Assembly (NCBI GenBank): GCA_009692555.1
Contig: SHYY01000046.1
Coordinates: forward strand, 1-34,852
DNA length: 34,852 nt
DNA from: Myxococcales bacterium
GTDB lineage: Bacteria; Myxococcota_A; Polyangia; Palsa-1104; SHYY01
Direction: 5' to 3'
This document shows, one piece after another, positions 16,108 through 24,968 of this stretch. A program made the translations under genes and the position numbers. How positions within the stretch are numbered: the first letter of the stretch is position 1; every line of letters starts with the position of its first letter. The notes under the pieces were generated by a model. That model made no database searches, was not told the origin of the DNA, and worked only from the letters and a program-made list of their open reading frames with translations.

Positions 16108-18540
16108 ATGAAACGGTACGCGCTGGCATTCGCACTGGCAGTCTCGCTCGGAACCACCGGATGCGGTGGGGGCACGACGGAGGATAGTCTTCCGGCTGCC
16201 GCGGCCGATCTCGCGACGGCGAAGGCCGATCTCGCAGGCAAACCCGACCTCGCCTCCTCGCCCGATCTCGCCACCGCCGCCTCGTGCAGCGACGCGATCA
16301 AGAACGGCGACGAGACGGACGTCGACTGCGGCGGCGCCTGCCCGAACAAGTGCGCCGACGGCCTTTCGTGCGGCAAGAACGAGGACTGCCAGTCGGGGAG
16401 CTGCATGGCGGGCGTCTGCGGGCCCGCCCCCGGCGACTGCATGGACGGCAAGAAGAACGGCACCGAGACCGACCTCGACTGCGGCGGCGCCTGCTCCAAG
16501 TGCGGCGACGGCAAGGCGTGCGGCAAGAACGAGGACTGCGGCTCCGGCGTGTGCACCAACGCCCTGTGCGCCGCCGCGACCTGCATGGACACGATCAAGA
16601 ACGCCGTGGAGACCGACGTCGACTGCGGCGGCGGCACCTGCCCGAAGTGCGGCGACGGAAAGGTCTGCTCGGCGCCAGGTGACTGCGCCTCGGGCGCCTG
16701 CGCGATGGGCCTGTGCGTCGCGCCCACCTGCATGGATCTGGCGAAGAACGGCGTGGAGACCGATGTCGACTGCGGCGGCGGCACCTGCCCGGCGTGCGCG
16801 GATGGCAAGGACTGCAAGCAGAACGGCGACTGCGGCTCCGGCTCGTGCGCGAACAACCTCTGCGCGGCGGTCTCCTGCGTGGACATGATCAAGAACGGCG
16901 GCGAGACCGACCTCGACTGCGGGGGCCCCTGCCCGCCCTGCGGCGACGGGAAGGCGTGCGCGAAGAACGGCGAATGCACCTCGGGCGCGTGCGTCAACGC
17001 GCTCTGCATCTCGTGCGCGGACAAGGTCAAGAACGGCCTCGAGACGGACGCCGACTGCGGCGGCGGCACCTGCCCCGCGTGCGGCGACGCCAAGGCCTGC
17101 GCGGCCCCCGGCGACTGCACCTCCGGCGTCTGCAATAACGGAATGTGTTCCGCTCCTTCGTGCATGGACAAGGCGAAGAACGGTCTCGAGTCCGATATCG
17201 ACTGCGGCGGCGGTACCTGCCCCGCGTGCGGCGACGGCAAGGTGTGCGCCAAGAACGGCGATTGCGGTTCGATGATGTGCGCCAACGGCACCTGCGCCTC
17301 GCCGCCCTGCCTGAACAAGCTGAAGGACGGCGCGGAGACCGACGTCGATTGCGGCGGCGGCACCTGCGCGGCCTGCGCCGATACCAAGGCGTGCACCAAG
17401 GCGGCCGATTGCGCCTCGGGCGTCTGCACCGCGAGCAAGTGCGTGGCGCCCACCTGCCTGGACAAGTTGAAGAACGGCCTGGAGAGCGACGTCGACTGCG
17501 GCGGCGGCATCTGCCCCACCTGCGCCGACGCGAAGAAGTGCGGGAAGGCGGCCGACTGCGCCTCGGGCGTGTGCTCGAACGGGCTGTGCCTGAAGGCGAC
17601 CTGCGCCGACAAGGTCAAGAACGCGCTCGAGAGCGACGTCGACTGCGGCGGCGGCACCTGCCCCACCTGCCCCAACGCCGGCAAATGCACCAAGGCGGCC
17701 GACTGCGCCTCGGGCGTGTGCACCGCGGGCGTCTGCGTCGCGCCGACCTGCCTGGACAAGGTGAAGAACGGGGCGGAGACCGACGTGGACTGCGGCGGCG
17801 CGTGCGCCAAGTGCGCCGTCGGCAAGGCCTGCGCCGCGGCGGTGGACTGCGCCAGCTTCGTGTGCCGCGCCAAGCTGTGCGCGGTGCCCCTCTCGTGCCT
17901 CGAGATCTTCGACGGCAGCGCCTTCAAGGCGCCGAGCGGCATGTACACCATCGACGCCGACGGCGCGGGTGCGCTGGTGGCCTTCACGGTCCAGTGCGAC
18001 ATGACGCTCTCCGGCGGTGGCTGGACGGTGATCACCCCCTGCGTGGCCAAGAACAACCTCGGCGCGAAGTTCACCATCCCCTTCACCAGCGCCGGCGTCA
18101 CCAGCGGCACCGACATGCAGTGCCGCCCGTTCACGCGCGACACCGCCGGCGGCCACAGCGCGCGCCTCGACTTCACCTTCCCCTACTCCGAGTTCCTGAT
18201 GTCCGCCTTCGCCGCCAAGGCCAACGCCGGGATGGGCAACGTCTCCGACATCTCCAGCCAGTCGTTCAAGCAGACGGTGTGGGGGACCGCCTACCTGGCG
18301 GGCGGCTCCGGCGACATCTCGTATGGCGCGGCGGAGAACGGCGGCCCGACCACCAGCTTCGCGCGCTTCCTGCCGCCGAGCTTCTCGTGCTTCGACTGTG
18401 AGGTCCCGTGGCCCGGCCCGCTGAACACGGTCTACGGAGTCTCCCGAGCCAGCACCACGTTCCGGATCGAGTGGGGCGAGCACGGCGGTGAGTCCGAGGG
18501 CTGGTTCCCCTGGTACCTCGGCAACATCTACCTGCGGTAG
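16108..18540 (+). CDS. Lipoprotein with eleven Cys-rich DCGG repeats and a C-terminal fibrinogen-like domain
   Basis: 810 residues, with AGGAGG correctly spaced before the ATG. The signal peptide ends in GTTGC, so the protein is a lipoprotein. A short linker with PDLA motifs follows (residues 30-58). Residues 60 to about 595 are eleven repeats of about 49 residues, each of the form C-x-D-x(2)-KNG-x-E-[TS]-D-x-DCGG, then CPxC, DGKxC, DC-x-SG-x-C and a last Cys. The final 210 residues resemble a fibrinogen C-terminal domain: SCLEIFDGSAFKAPSGMYTI, then VQCDMTLSGGGWTVITPC. A surface-exposed adhesion or binding role is inferred; nothing shows the ligand. It is monocistronic or transcribed with 18551-20080, 10 bp downstream. 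Confidence 0.88.
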   Translation: MKRYALAFALAVSLGTTGCGGGTTEDSLPAAAADLATAKADLAGKPDLASSPDLATAASCSDAIKNGDETDVDCGGACPNKCADGLSCGKNEDCQSGSCMAGVCGPAPGDCMDGKKNGTETDLDCGGACSKCGDGKACGKNEDCGSGVCTNALCAAATCMDTIKNAVETDVDCGGGTCPKCGDGKVCSAPGDCASGACAMGLCVAPTCMDLAKNGVETDVDCGGGTCPACADGKDCKQNGDCGSGSCANNLCAAVSCVDMIKNGGETDLDCGGPCPPCGDGKACAKNGECTSGACVNALCISCADKVKNGLETDADCGGGTCPACGDAKACAAPGDCTSGVCNNGMCSAPSCMDKAKNGLESDIDCGGGTCPACGDGKVCAKNGDCGSMMCANGTCASPPCLNKLKDGAETDVDCGGGTCAACADTKACTKAADCASGVCTASKCVAPTCLDKLKNGLESDVDCGGGICPTCADAKKCGKAADCASGVCSNGLCLKATCADKVKNALESDVDCGGGTCPTCPNAGKCTKAADCASGVCTAGVCVAPTCLDKVKNGAETDVDCGGACAKCAVGKACAAAVDCASFVCRAKLCAVPLSCLEIFDGSAFKAPSGMYTIDADGAGALVAFTVQCDMTLSGGGWTVITPCVAKNNLGAKFTIPFTSAGVTSGTDMQCRPFTRDTAGGHSARLDFTFPYSEFLMSAFAAKANAGMGNVSDISSQSFKQTVWGTAYLAGGSGDISYGAAENGGPTTSFARFLPPSFSCFDCEVPWPGPLNTVYGVSRASTTFRIEWGEHGGESEGWFPWYLGNIYLR
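16285..17892 (+). repeat. Eleven tandem coding repeats of about 147 bp
   Basis: The repeats encode the Cys-rich units of the lipoprotein. Nucleotide identity is high around the DCGG core and lower elsewhere. The copy endpoints are regular, with small length changes in repeats 1, 2, 5 and 11. Repeats 8 to 10 are most alike (KAADCASGVC in each), which suggests recent duplication at the distal end. Confidence 0.85.
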
Positions 18541-18550
18541 CATCGCCCTC

Positions 18551-20080
18551 ATGTCGCGCGGCAAGACCTCCAGGCGATCCCCGTCGCCGCCGCGCGCACC
18601 CCGCTCATCGAGGGAGGGCGCCCCACCGGCCCTCCCTCCCTCCCGCTTCATCCTCGACCCCCCGCGCGACCTCGGGCTGCTCGTCGCCGCGCCGGTGTGG
18701 ATCCTGCCGCTGGTGTTCCTCGTCGCTGCGCTCACCACCGATCGTCGCGTGAACGAGTGGGTGATGGCGCTCGGCGCGACCGGCCATCACCTCCCGGGGA
18801 TGCTGCGCGCCTACGGAGACCGCGCGCTCTTCCGCCGCTTTCGCGCCCGCTTCGTCCTCGCGCCGCTGATCCTCGCAGCGACGGGGATCGGCTTCTCGGT
18901 CGCGGGAATCCACGCGATGGTGTTCGTCGCCTTCGGGTGGGGGATGTGGCACGGGATGATGCAGTCGTACGGCTTCGCGCGCATCTACGGCGCGAAGAGC
19001 GGCGCCGACGGAGCCGACGCGAAACGCGACCTGGCGCTGCTCGCCACCTGGTTCTGCGCCGCGGTGCTCTTCTCGCCCCAGCGCCTCGCCTTCGTGTTCG
19101 ACTCGGCCGCCGCCTGCGGGGCGCCGCTGCCCGCCCTCGCCACGGTGGCGGCAATCCAGTGGAGCGCGGCCTCAGCGACGGCGGCGGCGACCCTGGCATG
19201 GCTCGTCGGCGCGGCGCGTGGATGGCGCGCCGGGCGGCCCCCCGGCCTGGTGCGCGTGCTCCTGCTGGTCAGCAGCATCGCCTTCTGGTGGTACGCCAAT
19301 GTGCGGATCGCCCACCCGCTCCTCGGGATGCCGCTGTTCGAGGTGTTCCACGACGTGCAGTACCTGGCGATCGTGTGGGCCTTCAACCGTCGCCGCGCCG
19401 ACACCGGGGGGAGCGAGCTCCGGCCCCTTCTGCGCGCGCTGTTCCGTCCCCGCGCCGGCGCCGCGCTGCTCTACGTCATGGCGGTGCTGGCCTACGGAGC
19501 CTTCGCTCTACCGAGGGTGAGCGGCTCGCTCGGGGACGTGCTCTCGGGGCTGCTCGCCGCGTCGCAGCTCCTGCACTTCTACTACGACGGATTCATCTGG
19601 AAGGTGCGCGAGCCGGCGGTGGCGGCGACGCTGAACGCGGCGTCCTCGGGGCCCGCTCCGGCGCCCTCCAGCGGGCGCGGCCACCGCATCGGCTGGAGCC
19701 TGCTCGCCGCCGCGTGCGCCCTGCTCGCGTACGGCGAGACCCAGGGCAGCCTCACCTCCCGCCAGCGCCTCTCGCTGGTGGCTCCGCTGGTCCCCAAGAA
19801 CACGATCGTCCAGTTCACCGCCGCCGAGATGCACTGGGAGCGCGGGGAGCGCGACCAGGCGCTGGACGGCTTCCGCCGCGTCCTGGCCCTCGATCCCGGC
19901 TACGCCCAGGCGCGCGACAACCTCGCCATCTCGCTCGAGGAGCTGGCCGATGGAGCGGCCGCCGCCGGCGACGAGCAGCGCCTGCGCGGGGTGATCGACG
20001 AGCTGGTGCAGCTCCGGCCCCGCCTCTCCGGCGACGTGGCCGCGTTCGCCGACAAGCAGATCGCACGCTACCAGCGCTGA
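18551..20080 (+). CDS. Polytopic membrane protein with C-terminal TPR-like repeat
   Basis: 509 residues from ATG 18551; the frame is open earlier but overlaps the previous gene. A basic, Pro-rich N-terminus precedes nine to eleven hydrophobic helices over residues 40-420. Conserved-looking His-rich spots sit at helix ends: TGHHLPGML, GMWHGMMQSYG, EVFHDVQYL and LLHFYYDGFIWKVREP, which could bind a metal. The C-terminal 90 residues are soluble and contain a TPR-like pair (AAEMHWERGERDQALDGF, VLALDPGYAQARDNLA). I recall uncharacterised membrane proteins with a similar HFYxDGxIWK motif, but no function. It lies 10 bp downstream of the lipoprotein on the same strand. Confidence 0.7.
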   Translation: MSRGKTSRRSPSPPRAPRSSREGAPPALPPSRFILDPPRDLGLLVAAPVWILPLVFLVAALTTDRRVNEWVMALGATGHHLPGMLRAYGDRALFRRFRARFVLAPLILAATGIGFSVAGIHAMVFVAFGWGMWHGMMQSYGFARIYGAKSGADGADAKRDLALLATWFCAAVLFSPQRLAFVFDSAAACGAPLPALATVAAIQWSAASATAAATLAWLVGAARGWRAGRPPGLVRVLLLVSSIAFWWYANVRIAHPLLGMPLFEVFHDVQYLAIVWAFNRRRADTGGSELRPLLRALFRPRAGAALLYVMAVLAYGAFALPRVSGSLGDVLSGLLAASQLLHFYYDGFIWKVREPAVAATLNAASSGPAPAPSSGRGHRIGWSLLAAACALLAYGETQGSLTSRQRLSLVAPLVPKNTIVQFTAAEMHWERGERDQALDGFRRVLALDPGYAQARDNLAISLEELADGAAAAGDEQRLRGVIDELVQLRPRLSGDVAAFADKQIARYQR

Positions 20081-20092
20081 TCGGGGGAGAAG

Positions 20093-21814
20093 CTACTCCG
20101 GCGCGGGCTCCGGCGCGGGCCGGCCGCCCTGCTGCGGCGGCGCGAGCGCCTCGACGGTGGCGGCAGGAAAGGTCTGCGTGCCGCCTTCCATGAAGCCCAC
20201 CCGCACCATCTGCCGGAGCACGTCCAGCTCGACCACCCGCCCCTCGCCCGCCGGCGTCTTCACGCGCTTGCCCACCTTCGGCAGACCCTTGCGCATCTCC
20301 TGGTAGAGCGCGTGCTCGTAGACCAGGCAGCACTTCAGCCGCCCGCACTGACCGGTCACGCGCGCCGGGTTCAGCACCAGCCCCTGATCCTTCGCCATCT
20401 TGATCGAGACCGGAGCGAAGCTCGGAAGGAAGGTCGAGCAGCACAGCTCGCGGCCGCAATCGCCGAGGCCGCCGACCATCTTGGCCTCGTCGCGGGCGCC
20501 CACTTGCCGCATCTCGATGCGGCCGCGCAGGCGGGCGCCGAGGTCCTTCACCAGATCGCGGAAATCGATCCGCTCCTCGGAGGCGAAGTAGAAGAGCAGC
20601 TTGGCGCCCTGGAGCGGCAGCTCGGCGCGCAGGAGCTTCATCGGCATGCGTCGCTCGCGGATCTTGTCGCGGCACAGGACGAACGCCTCCTGCTCCTTGC
20701 GCGCGTTGCGCTCGCGCTGGCGCTCCTCTTCCGCCCCGGCGCGGCGGACGATGCGATGCAGCGGCTCGCTGACCAGGGTGCGCCGCGAGCCGACCGCGAC
20801 GATCCCGAGGATCGGGCCGCGCTCGCTCTCCACCACCACCTGCTCGCCGCGCTGATAGCTCTGGTCGCCGGCGTCGTATTCGTGGATCGAGCCGGCTTCG
20901 CGGAACTTGATCCCGGCCACGTTGGCGAGGGCGCCCCGGGTCCGCGGGCGATCGGTGAGGTCGATGAACACGTCCTCGCCGTCGGGATCGCGCGGCGACA
21001 GAGGCTCCTCGACGAAGCGGGTCGGACCGGCCTCGTCGTCCCCCCCGGCCGCGGGAGGATCCACCGGGGCGGGCCCGCCTTCGGGGAGATCCCAGCCGGA
21101 GTCGAAGTCGGCGGCCGGAGGCGCGGTGGTGGCGCGCGGGGAGACGGCGCGTGCGACCTCCCCCGGGACGGGCACGAGCTCCGATCGACCGGCCACCGTC
21201 GCTGGCGAGCCCGACTGGGCGATCGGCTGCGGGCGCGGCGTGCTCGGGCGGCCCGCGTCGGGGCGGCCCCGATCGCCTCGGGAGGGCTCGCCGGGTGGGC
21301 GCCGATCGCGATCCCGGGGCGGTCCCCCGTCGCCGCGCCGTGCGCCCTCGGGGCGATCCTCGCGCGCCTGCTGCGGAGGCGGCCCGCGCCGGTCGCCCCG
21401 CCTTTGCCCCTCGGGCGCCCTGGGAGCGCCTGGGGGCCGGGAACCGCGCGATCCCTCGGGGCGATCACCGCGCGGATGCTCGGGCCGCTGGCCGCGGGGA
21501 TTGGGGCCGCGGGGATTCTCGCGGCCAGCGCCGGGACCTCCTGGGCCCTGGGCCGCGCGCGGCGGCCGGGTCTCGTCGGGCCTGGGCCCGGGCTGTGGAT
21601 CTCCCTCGCCGCCCTCTTGCGCAGCGTCGCCCTGGAGGGTGCTTCCGGCCGGCCGCTCGCCGCGCCCACGTCCCCGCCTGCGCCTGCGCCGCGCTCCGTC
21701 GCCGGGACCTCCGGGAGGAGATCCGGCGTCGCCTCCACCGTCGCCTCCACGGTCGCCGGAGCCGCCCGGTGGCGCGCCGGCCGGCGGTGGACCTCCCCCT
21801 TCGGACTCGTTCAT
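20093..21814 (-). CDS. ricT: RicT (PSP1-domain) protein with long disordered N-terminus
   Basis: 573 residues, about twice the usual size of RicT/YaaT. Residues 1 to about 290 are almost entirely Pro, Arg, Gly and Asp in low-complexity stretches (for example RRRRRRGRGRGERP). The PSP1 domain begins near residue 300 (GIKFREAGSIHEYDAG) and holds the family's conserved Cys groups, GDCGRELCCSTF and TGQCGRLKCCLVYEH, which in RicT bind iron-sulfur clusters with RicA and RicF. The protein helps mRNA maturation in Bacillus; a similar role here is inferred. It overlaps holB as ATGA, which is the classical ricT-holB arrangement and supports the identification. Confidence 0.9.
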   Translation of the reverse strand: MNESEGGGPPPAGAPPGGSGDRGGDGGGDAGSPPGGPGDGARRRRRRGRGRGERPAGSTLQGDAAQEGGEGDPQPGPRPDETRPPRAAQGPGGPGAGRENPRGPNPRGQRPEHPRGDRPEGSRGSRPPGAPRAPEGQRRGDRRGPPPQQAREDRPEGARRGDGGPPRDRDRRPPGEPSRGDRGRPDAGRPSTPRPQPIAQSGSPATVAGRSELVPVPGEVARAVSPRATTAPPAADFDSGWDLPEGGPAPVDPPAAGGDDEAGPTRFVEEPLSPRDPDGEDVFIDLTDRPRTRGALANVAGIKFREAGSIHEYDAGDQSYQRGEQVVVESERGPILGIVAVGSRRTLVSEPLHRIVRRAGAEEERQRERNARKEQEAFVLCRDKIRERRMPMKLLRAELPLQGAKLLFYFASEERIDFRDLVKDLGARLRGRIEMRQVGARDEAKMVGGLGDCGRELCCSTFLPSFAPVSIKMAKDQGLVLNPARVTGQCGRLKCCLVYEHALYQEMRKGLPKVGKRVKTPAGEGRVVELDVLRQMVRVGFMEGGTQTFPAATVEALAPPQQGGRPAPEPAPE

Positions 21815-22809
21815 GCGGCTCCTGTCTGGCCGAGGCGGAGCAGGAGCTGCTCCACCGCGAGCTGTGGACTGACGAAGCCGCGGATCGCGCTCCGTGCCTC
21901 CTCGACCGCGTGGAGCCCGGCGATCAGGCGCGTCGCGGGCCGCCGGGCGAGGCGCTCTGCCGGCTCACGCCGCTGCGCCGCGACCCGTCCTTCGCCCAGC
22001 CCCTCGGCGAGGAGGATCGCGTCGCGGAAGGTGATCCAGAGCAGCTCGAGCGTCGCATCCGCCTCGTCGCGATCGCCCGCCACCTCCGCCGCCGCCTGGA
22101 GCACCTCGAACGCCTTGGCGCCGCCCGCCGCCACCAGCAGCCGTGCCGCTCGCTCGCGCCGCTTCGGCAGATCCTCCGACGAGGCCAGCTCGAGCGCGCG
22201 CCCGAGCGATCCGCCGGCGAGCGTCGCTGCCGAGACGGCCAGGTCGGCCGCCACGCCGTGTCCCTCGGTGAGCCGCCGTGCGATCATCGCGTCATCGAGC
22301 GCGCGAAACTGCACGCGCTGGCAGCGCGACCGGATGGTGGGGAGCAGCGACGAAGTGATCGCCGTGATCAGGATGAAATGGGTGCGCGGCGGCGGCTCCT
22401 CGAGGGTCTTCAGGAGGGAGTTCGCCGCCTCGAGGTTCAGCTCATCCGCCGGGTCGAGGATCACCACCCGCACCCGCGCCTCGTTGGGGGCGTAGGCGAG
22501 CCGCGGAATCAGCGCCCGCACCCGATCGGTGAGCCCCTTCTTCGTTCCGTCCTCGAGCAGCACCTCGAAGCGGATCACGTCGGGGTGGATGCCCTGGTCG
22601 ATCTTCCGACAGGGCTCGCACGCGCCGCAGCCCTCGCCCGGGCGGCGCTCGCACGCCCAGGCCTGCGCCAGCGCGAGCGCGGTGGTGAGCTTCCCCACAC
22701 CGTCGGGGCCGTCGAAGAGGTAGGCGTGGTGCGGTCGTCCCGAGGCGATGGCGCCGCGCAGCCGCGCGATCGCCTGGTCCTGCCCGAGAATACCGTCGAG
22801 GCCGTTCAT
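21811..22809 (-). CDS. holB: DNA polymerase III subunit delta'
   Basis: 332 residues from ATG 22809. The AAA+ core has Walker A GPDGVGKLTTALAL, a zinc-binding cysteine set (CERRPGEGCGACEPC), a Walker-B-like strand VRVVILDPADELN, the helper motif NSLLKTLEEPPPRTHFILIT and the SRC motif TIRSRCQRVQF. The C-terminal collar is helical. It is part of the clamp loader that places the sliding clamp on DNA. The gene sits just upstream of ricT on the same strand, overlapping by 4 bp, and diverges from the frameshifted monooxygenase gene with 83 bp between. Confidence 0.93.
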   Translation of the reverse strand: MNGLDGILGQDQAIARLRGAIASGRPHHAYLFDGPDGVGKLTTALALAQAWACERRPGEGCGACEPCRKIDQGIHPDVIRFEVLLEDGTKKGLTDRVRALIPRLAYAPNEARVRVVILDPADELNLEAANSLLKTLEEPPPRTHFILITAITSSLLPTIRSRCQRVQFRALDDAMIARRLTEGHGVAADLAVSAATLAGGSLGRALELASSEDLPKRRERAARLLVAAGGAKAFEVLQAAAEVAGDRDEADATLELLWITFRDAILLAEGLGEGRVAAQRREPAERLARRPATRLIAGLHAVEEARSAIRGFVSPQLAVEQLLLRLGQTGAA

Positions 22810-22892
22810 GGATCGGCGAAGGGTAGGCCCAAAGAGCCCGCCCCGCAACTGCGGGGGTAGGATGCGCACAAGCCACCACCAGGGGAATTCAA

Positions 22893-23250
22893 ATGAGCGA
22901 CGACACAAGCGTGTACTGGGTGATCGAGACCACCCTTCAACCGGGCCAGCTCGAGAGCTGGAAGGCGCTGATGGGTGACATGATCGAGGCCACGCGCGCC
23001 AACGAGCCTGGAGCGGTCAATTACGAATGGACGATCAGCGACGATGAGAAGACCTGCCACCTGTTCGACCGCTACGCGACCTCGGCGGATCCACGTGGCG
23101 TCGTTCCTGGAGAAGTTTGCCGGCCGCTTCGGGGCGCTCTCGACGATGACGCGCTTCGTGGTCCATGGCAGGCCCTCCGCGGCGGCCCGGGAGGCGCTCG
23201 TTCCGTTCCAGCCGGTGTACATGGCGCCCCTGGGTGGCTTCCGGCGATAG
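22893..23250 (+). pseudogene. Antibiotic-biosynthesis-monooxygenase-fold protein with one frameshift
   Basis: The first frame (ATG 22893, good AGGGGA upstream) reads VYWVIETTLQPGQLESWKAL, then EPGAVNYEWTISDDEKTCHL and RYATSAD, a typical ABM/quinol-monooxygenase start. At about 23090-23094 it loses homology, while another frame continues with HVASFLEKFAGRFGAL to a stop at 23250. Removing one C from GGATCCAC restores the reading A-D-H-V-A-S-F. The product would then be about 119 residues. ABM proteins are small dimeric enzymes acting on quinol-like substrates. The shift could be a recent mutation or an assembly error; no slippery sequence is obvious. Confidence 0.82.
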
Positions 23251-23253
23251 CTT

Positions 23254-23862
23254 CTACTGCCGGGTGTAGGTGATCACCCCGACCCCCAGCTGCATCGGCG
23301 CGGTGTAGAGCGTGACGCTCTTCTGGCCGTCGGAGTCGTAGGCGACGAAGCTCGATGCGGCCATCTGTGGGCAGGTCTGGGTGAACGTGATGGCGGTGCC
23401 ATTCCGGCCGTAGGTGCCGCCGGTGTACTGCGGGGCCGCCTGGTTGCTCTGCAGCGAGGTGTACTGGTAGCTGGTTCCCGAGAGCATCGAAGTGGCCTGG
23501 AGGGTCACCCCGGTGGGCCCTCCGGCGCCGCCGTCCGCGGGGACGTAGAGGGTGGCCGCGGTGGCGTGGTAGGTGCCGTCCAGGAACGCGGGGCCTCCCT
23601 TCGGCGTCGGTGGCGCTCCGTTCACTTTCTGGATCATCACCGCGGGGGCGCTGTTGATCGGAGCGTTGCAGGGCATGCTGGCGTCGCTGGCTGTCGTCAG
23701 GTCCGCCGGCTCGGCGGCCAGGTCGGCCGGAACCGCGGTCGCCTGATCGGGCGCAGCCGCCGCGTCGGAAGGAGCCTCCCCGTCGCCGGCGTTCAGAGCG
23801 CCCGCGCACCCGAGGAGAAAAATTGCGCCGGTCCGCGTCCCGAGCCATGCGAGCTTTCCCAT
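23254..23862 (-). CDS. Small lipoprotein with PADL-type linker
   Basis: 202 residues from ATG 23862, which has TGGAG upstream; the GTG at 23874 lies on top of that site. The signal peptide ends with LLGC, so a lipid-anchored protein is expected. A linker of Asp/Ala/Pro repeats (AVPADLAAEPADL) follows. The soluble domain (residues 60-202) has two or three beta-strand-like segments (LDGTYHATAATLYVP, TYGRNGTAITFTQTCPQM, GVITYTRQ) and one Cys pair, consistent with a small beta sandwich. I do not recognise the family. It ends 3 bp from the monooxygenase stop, convergently. Confidence 0.75.
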   Translation of the reverse strand: MGKLAWLGTRTGAIFLLGCAGALNAGDGEAPSDAAAAPDQATAVPADLAAEPADLTTASDASMPCNAPINSAPAVMIQKVNGAPPTPKGGPAFLDGTYHATAATLYVPADGGAGGPTGVTLQATSMLSGTSYQYTSLQSNQAAPQYTGGTYGRNGTAITFTQTCPQMAASSFVAYDSDGQKSVTLYTAPMQLGVGVITYTRQ

Positions 23863-23899
23863 CGCCGTCTCCACCGCTGTGCGAATCCGCGATGGTAGA

Positions 23900-24865
23900 T
23901 CACCTCCAGGCCTGCATCCAGGGCTGCGAGAAGTAGCGGTCCCAGGAGTCGGGGAGGAGCGCCACCACCGGGTCCGCGCGATCGGCGCGGGCGGCGATCC
24001 GGAGCGCCGCCGCCACCGCGGTTCCGGCCGAACCGCCGACGAGGAGCCCCTCCTCGCGCACCAGCCGCTGCGTCACCGCGAAGCTCTCCTCGTCGCTGAT
24101 GCGCTCCGCCTGGTCGATCGCCGCGCGGTCGAGGATCACCGAGGGACGGCTCGCGCCGATCCCCTCCACCAGGTAGGGGCCGTCGCCGCCCGGTACGCCG
24201 CTCTCGACCCACGCCGCGAGGCTCGATCCCACCGGGTCGGCGAGGACGATGCGCACCGACGGGAGGTGTCGCTTGAGGAAGCGCCCGACTCCGCTGATCG
24301 TACCGCCGGTGCCGACGCCCGCGACGAAGGCGCCGACGCTCCCGCCAGCCTGCGCGAGGATCTCCGGCCCGGTGGTCTCCTCGTGGATGCGCGCGTTGAC
24401 CGGGGTGCAGAACTGATCGGTCAGGAACCAGCCGTTCTCGGTGGCGAGCCGACGGGCGACCTGCTGGAAGTTCTCCGGATCATCGGGCGGCGCGTTGGGC
24501 GTCATCACCACCTGCGCGCCCAGCGACGAGAGGGCGGCGCGCTTGTCGTGCGACATCTTCTCGGGCATCACGCAGACCAGTCGGTAGCCGCGCACCGCCG
24601 CCACCAGCGCCAGCCCCATTCCGGTGTTGCCGGCGGTGGCCTCGCAGAGGGTCGCTCCGGGAGCGAGCAGACCGCGCCGCTCGGCGTCCTCGACGATCGC
24701 GAGAGCGAGGCGATCCTTCACGCTGCCCCCCGGGTTCAGGTGCTCGCACTTCACCAGGATCGGCGCCGGGAGGCCGCGCCCGATGTGCAGGAGCGGCACG
24801 AGCGGGGTGTGCCCGATGTGGGCGAGGATGCCGGAGCGCGGGGGTTCTTCCGAGGGGACGGCCAT
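23900..24865 (-). CDS. PLP-dependent cysteine synthase / cystathionine beta-synthase-type enzyme
   Basis: 321 residues from ATG 24865. Fold type II PLP enzyme: IGHTPLVPL at the start, the cofactor Lys in NPGGSVKDRLAL, the Asn loop ATAGNTGMGLAL, the phosphate-binding GVGTGGTISGVG, and a late GGSAGTAVAAAL. These are the landmarks of O-acetylserine sulfhydrylase and cystathionine beta-synthase. The C-terminus ends LLPDSWDRYFSQPW, nearer to the cystathionine beta-synthase group, but no CBS domain follows. The reaction is a beta-replacement on serine or O-acetylserine; which donor cannot be told. It diverges from the oxidoreductase at 24969. Confidence 0.87.
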   Translation of the reverse strand: MAVPSEEPPRSGILAHIGHTPLVPLLHIGRGLPAPILVKCEHLNPGGSVKDRLALAIVEDAERRGLLAPGATLCEATAGNTGMGLALVAAVRGYRLVCVMPEKMSHDKRAALSSLGAQVVMTPNAPPDDPENFQQVARRLATENGWFLTDQFCTPVNARIHEETTGPEILAQAGGSVGAFVAGVGTGGTISGVGRFLKRHLPSVRIVLADPVGSSLAAWVESGVPGGDGPYLVEGIGASRPSVILDRAAIDQAERISDEESFAVTQRLVREEGLLVGGSAGTAVAAALRIAARADRADPVVALLPDSWDRYFSQPWMQAWR

Positions 24866-24968
24866 GGGTGGGGCCACTTTGGGGCGTCCCGGCAAGGCCC
24901 GTCAACCTGGAGGGGCCGGAACATGCAACAGTCCGCGTCCGCCGGCAGGTCCGGCGCGAGGAGAGCGC

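Noticed and set aside
16285..17892. Regularly spaced repeats resembling a CRISPR array
   Set aside because: The period is about 147 bp, the repeats are in phase with a protein and conserve Cys codons, and no cas gene is present.
15805..18738. A 977-codon open minus-strand frame across the repeat lipoprotein, and a second open minus frame at 16104-18176
   Set aside because: Both are antisense to a gene with signal peptide, Shine-Dalgarno and recognisable domains. Their repeats mirror the DCGG repeats, and GC-rich codon bias keeps antisense frames open.
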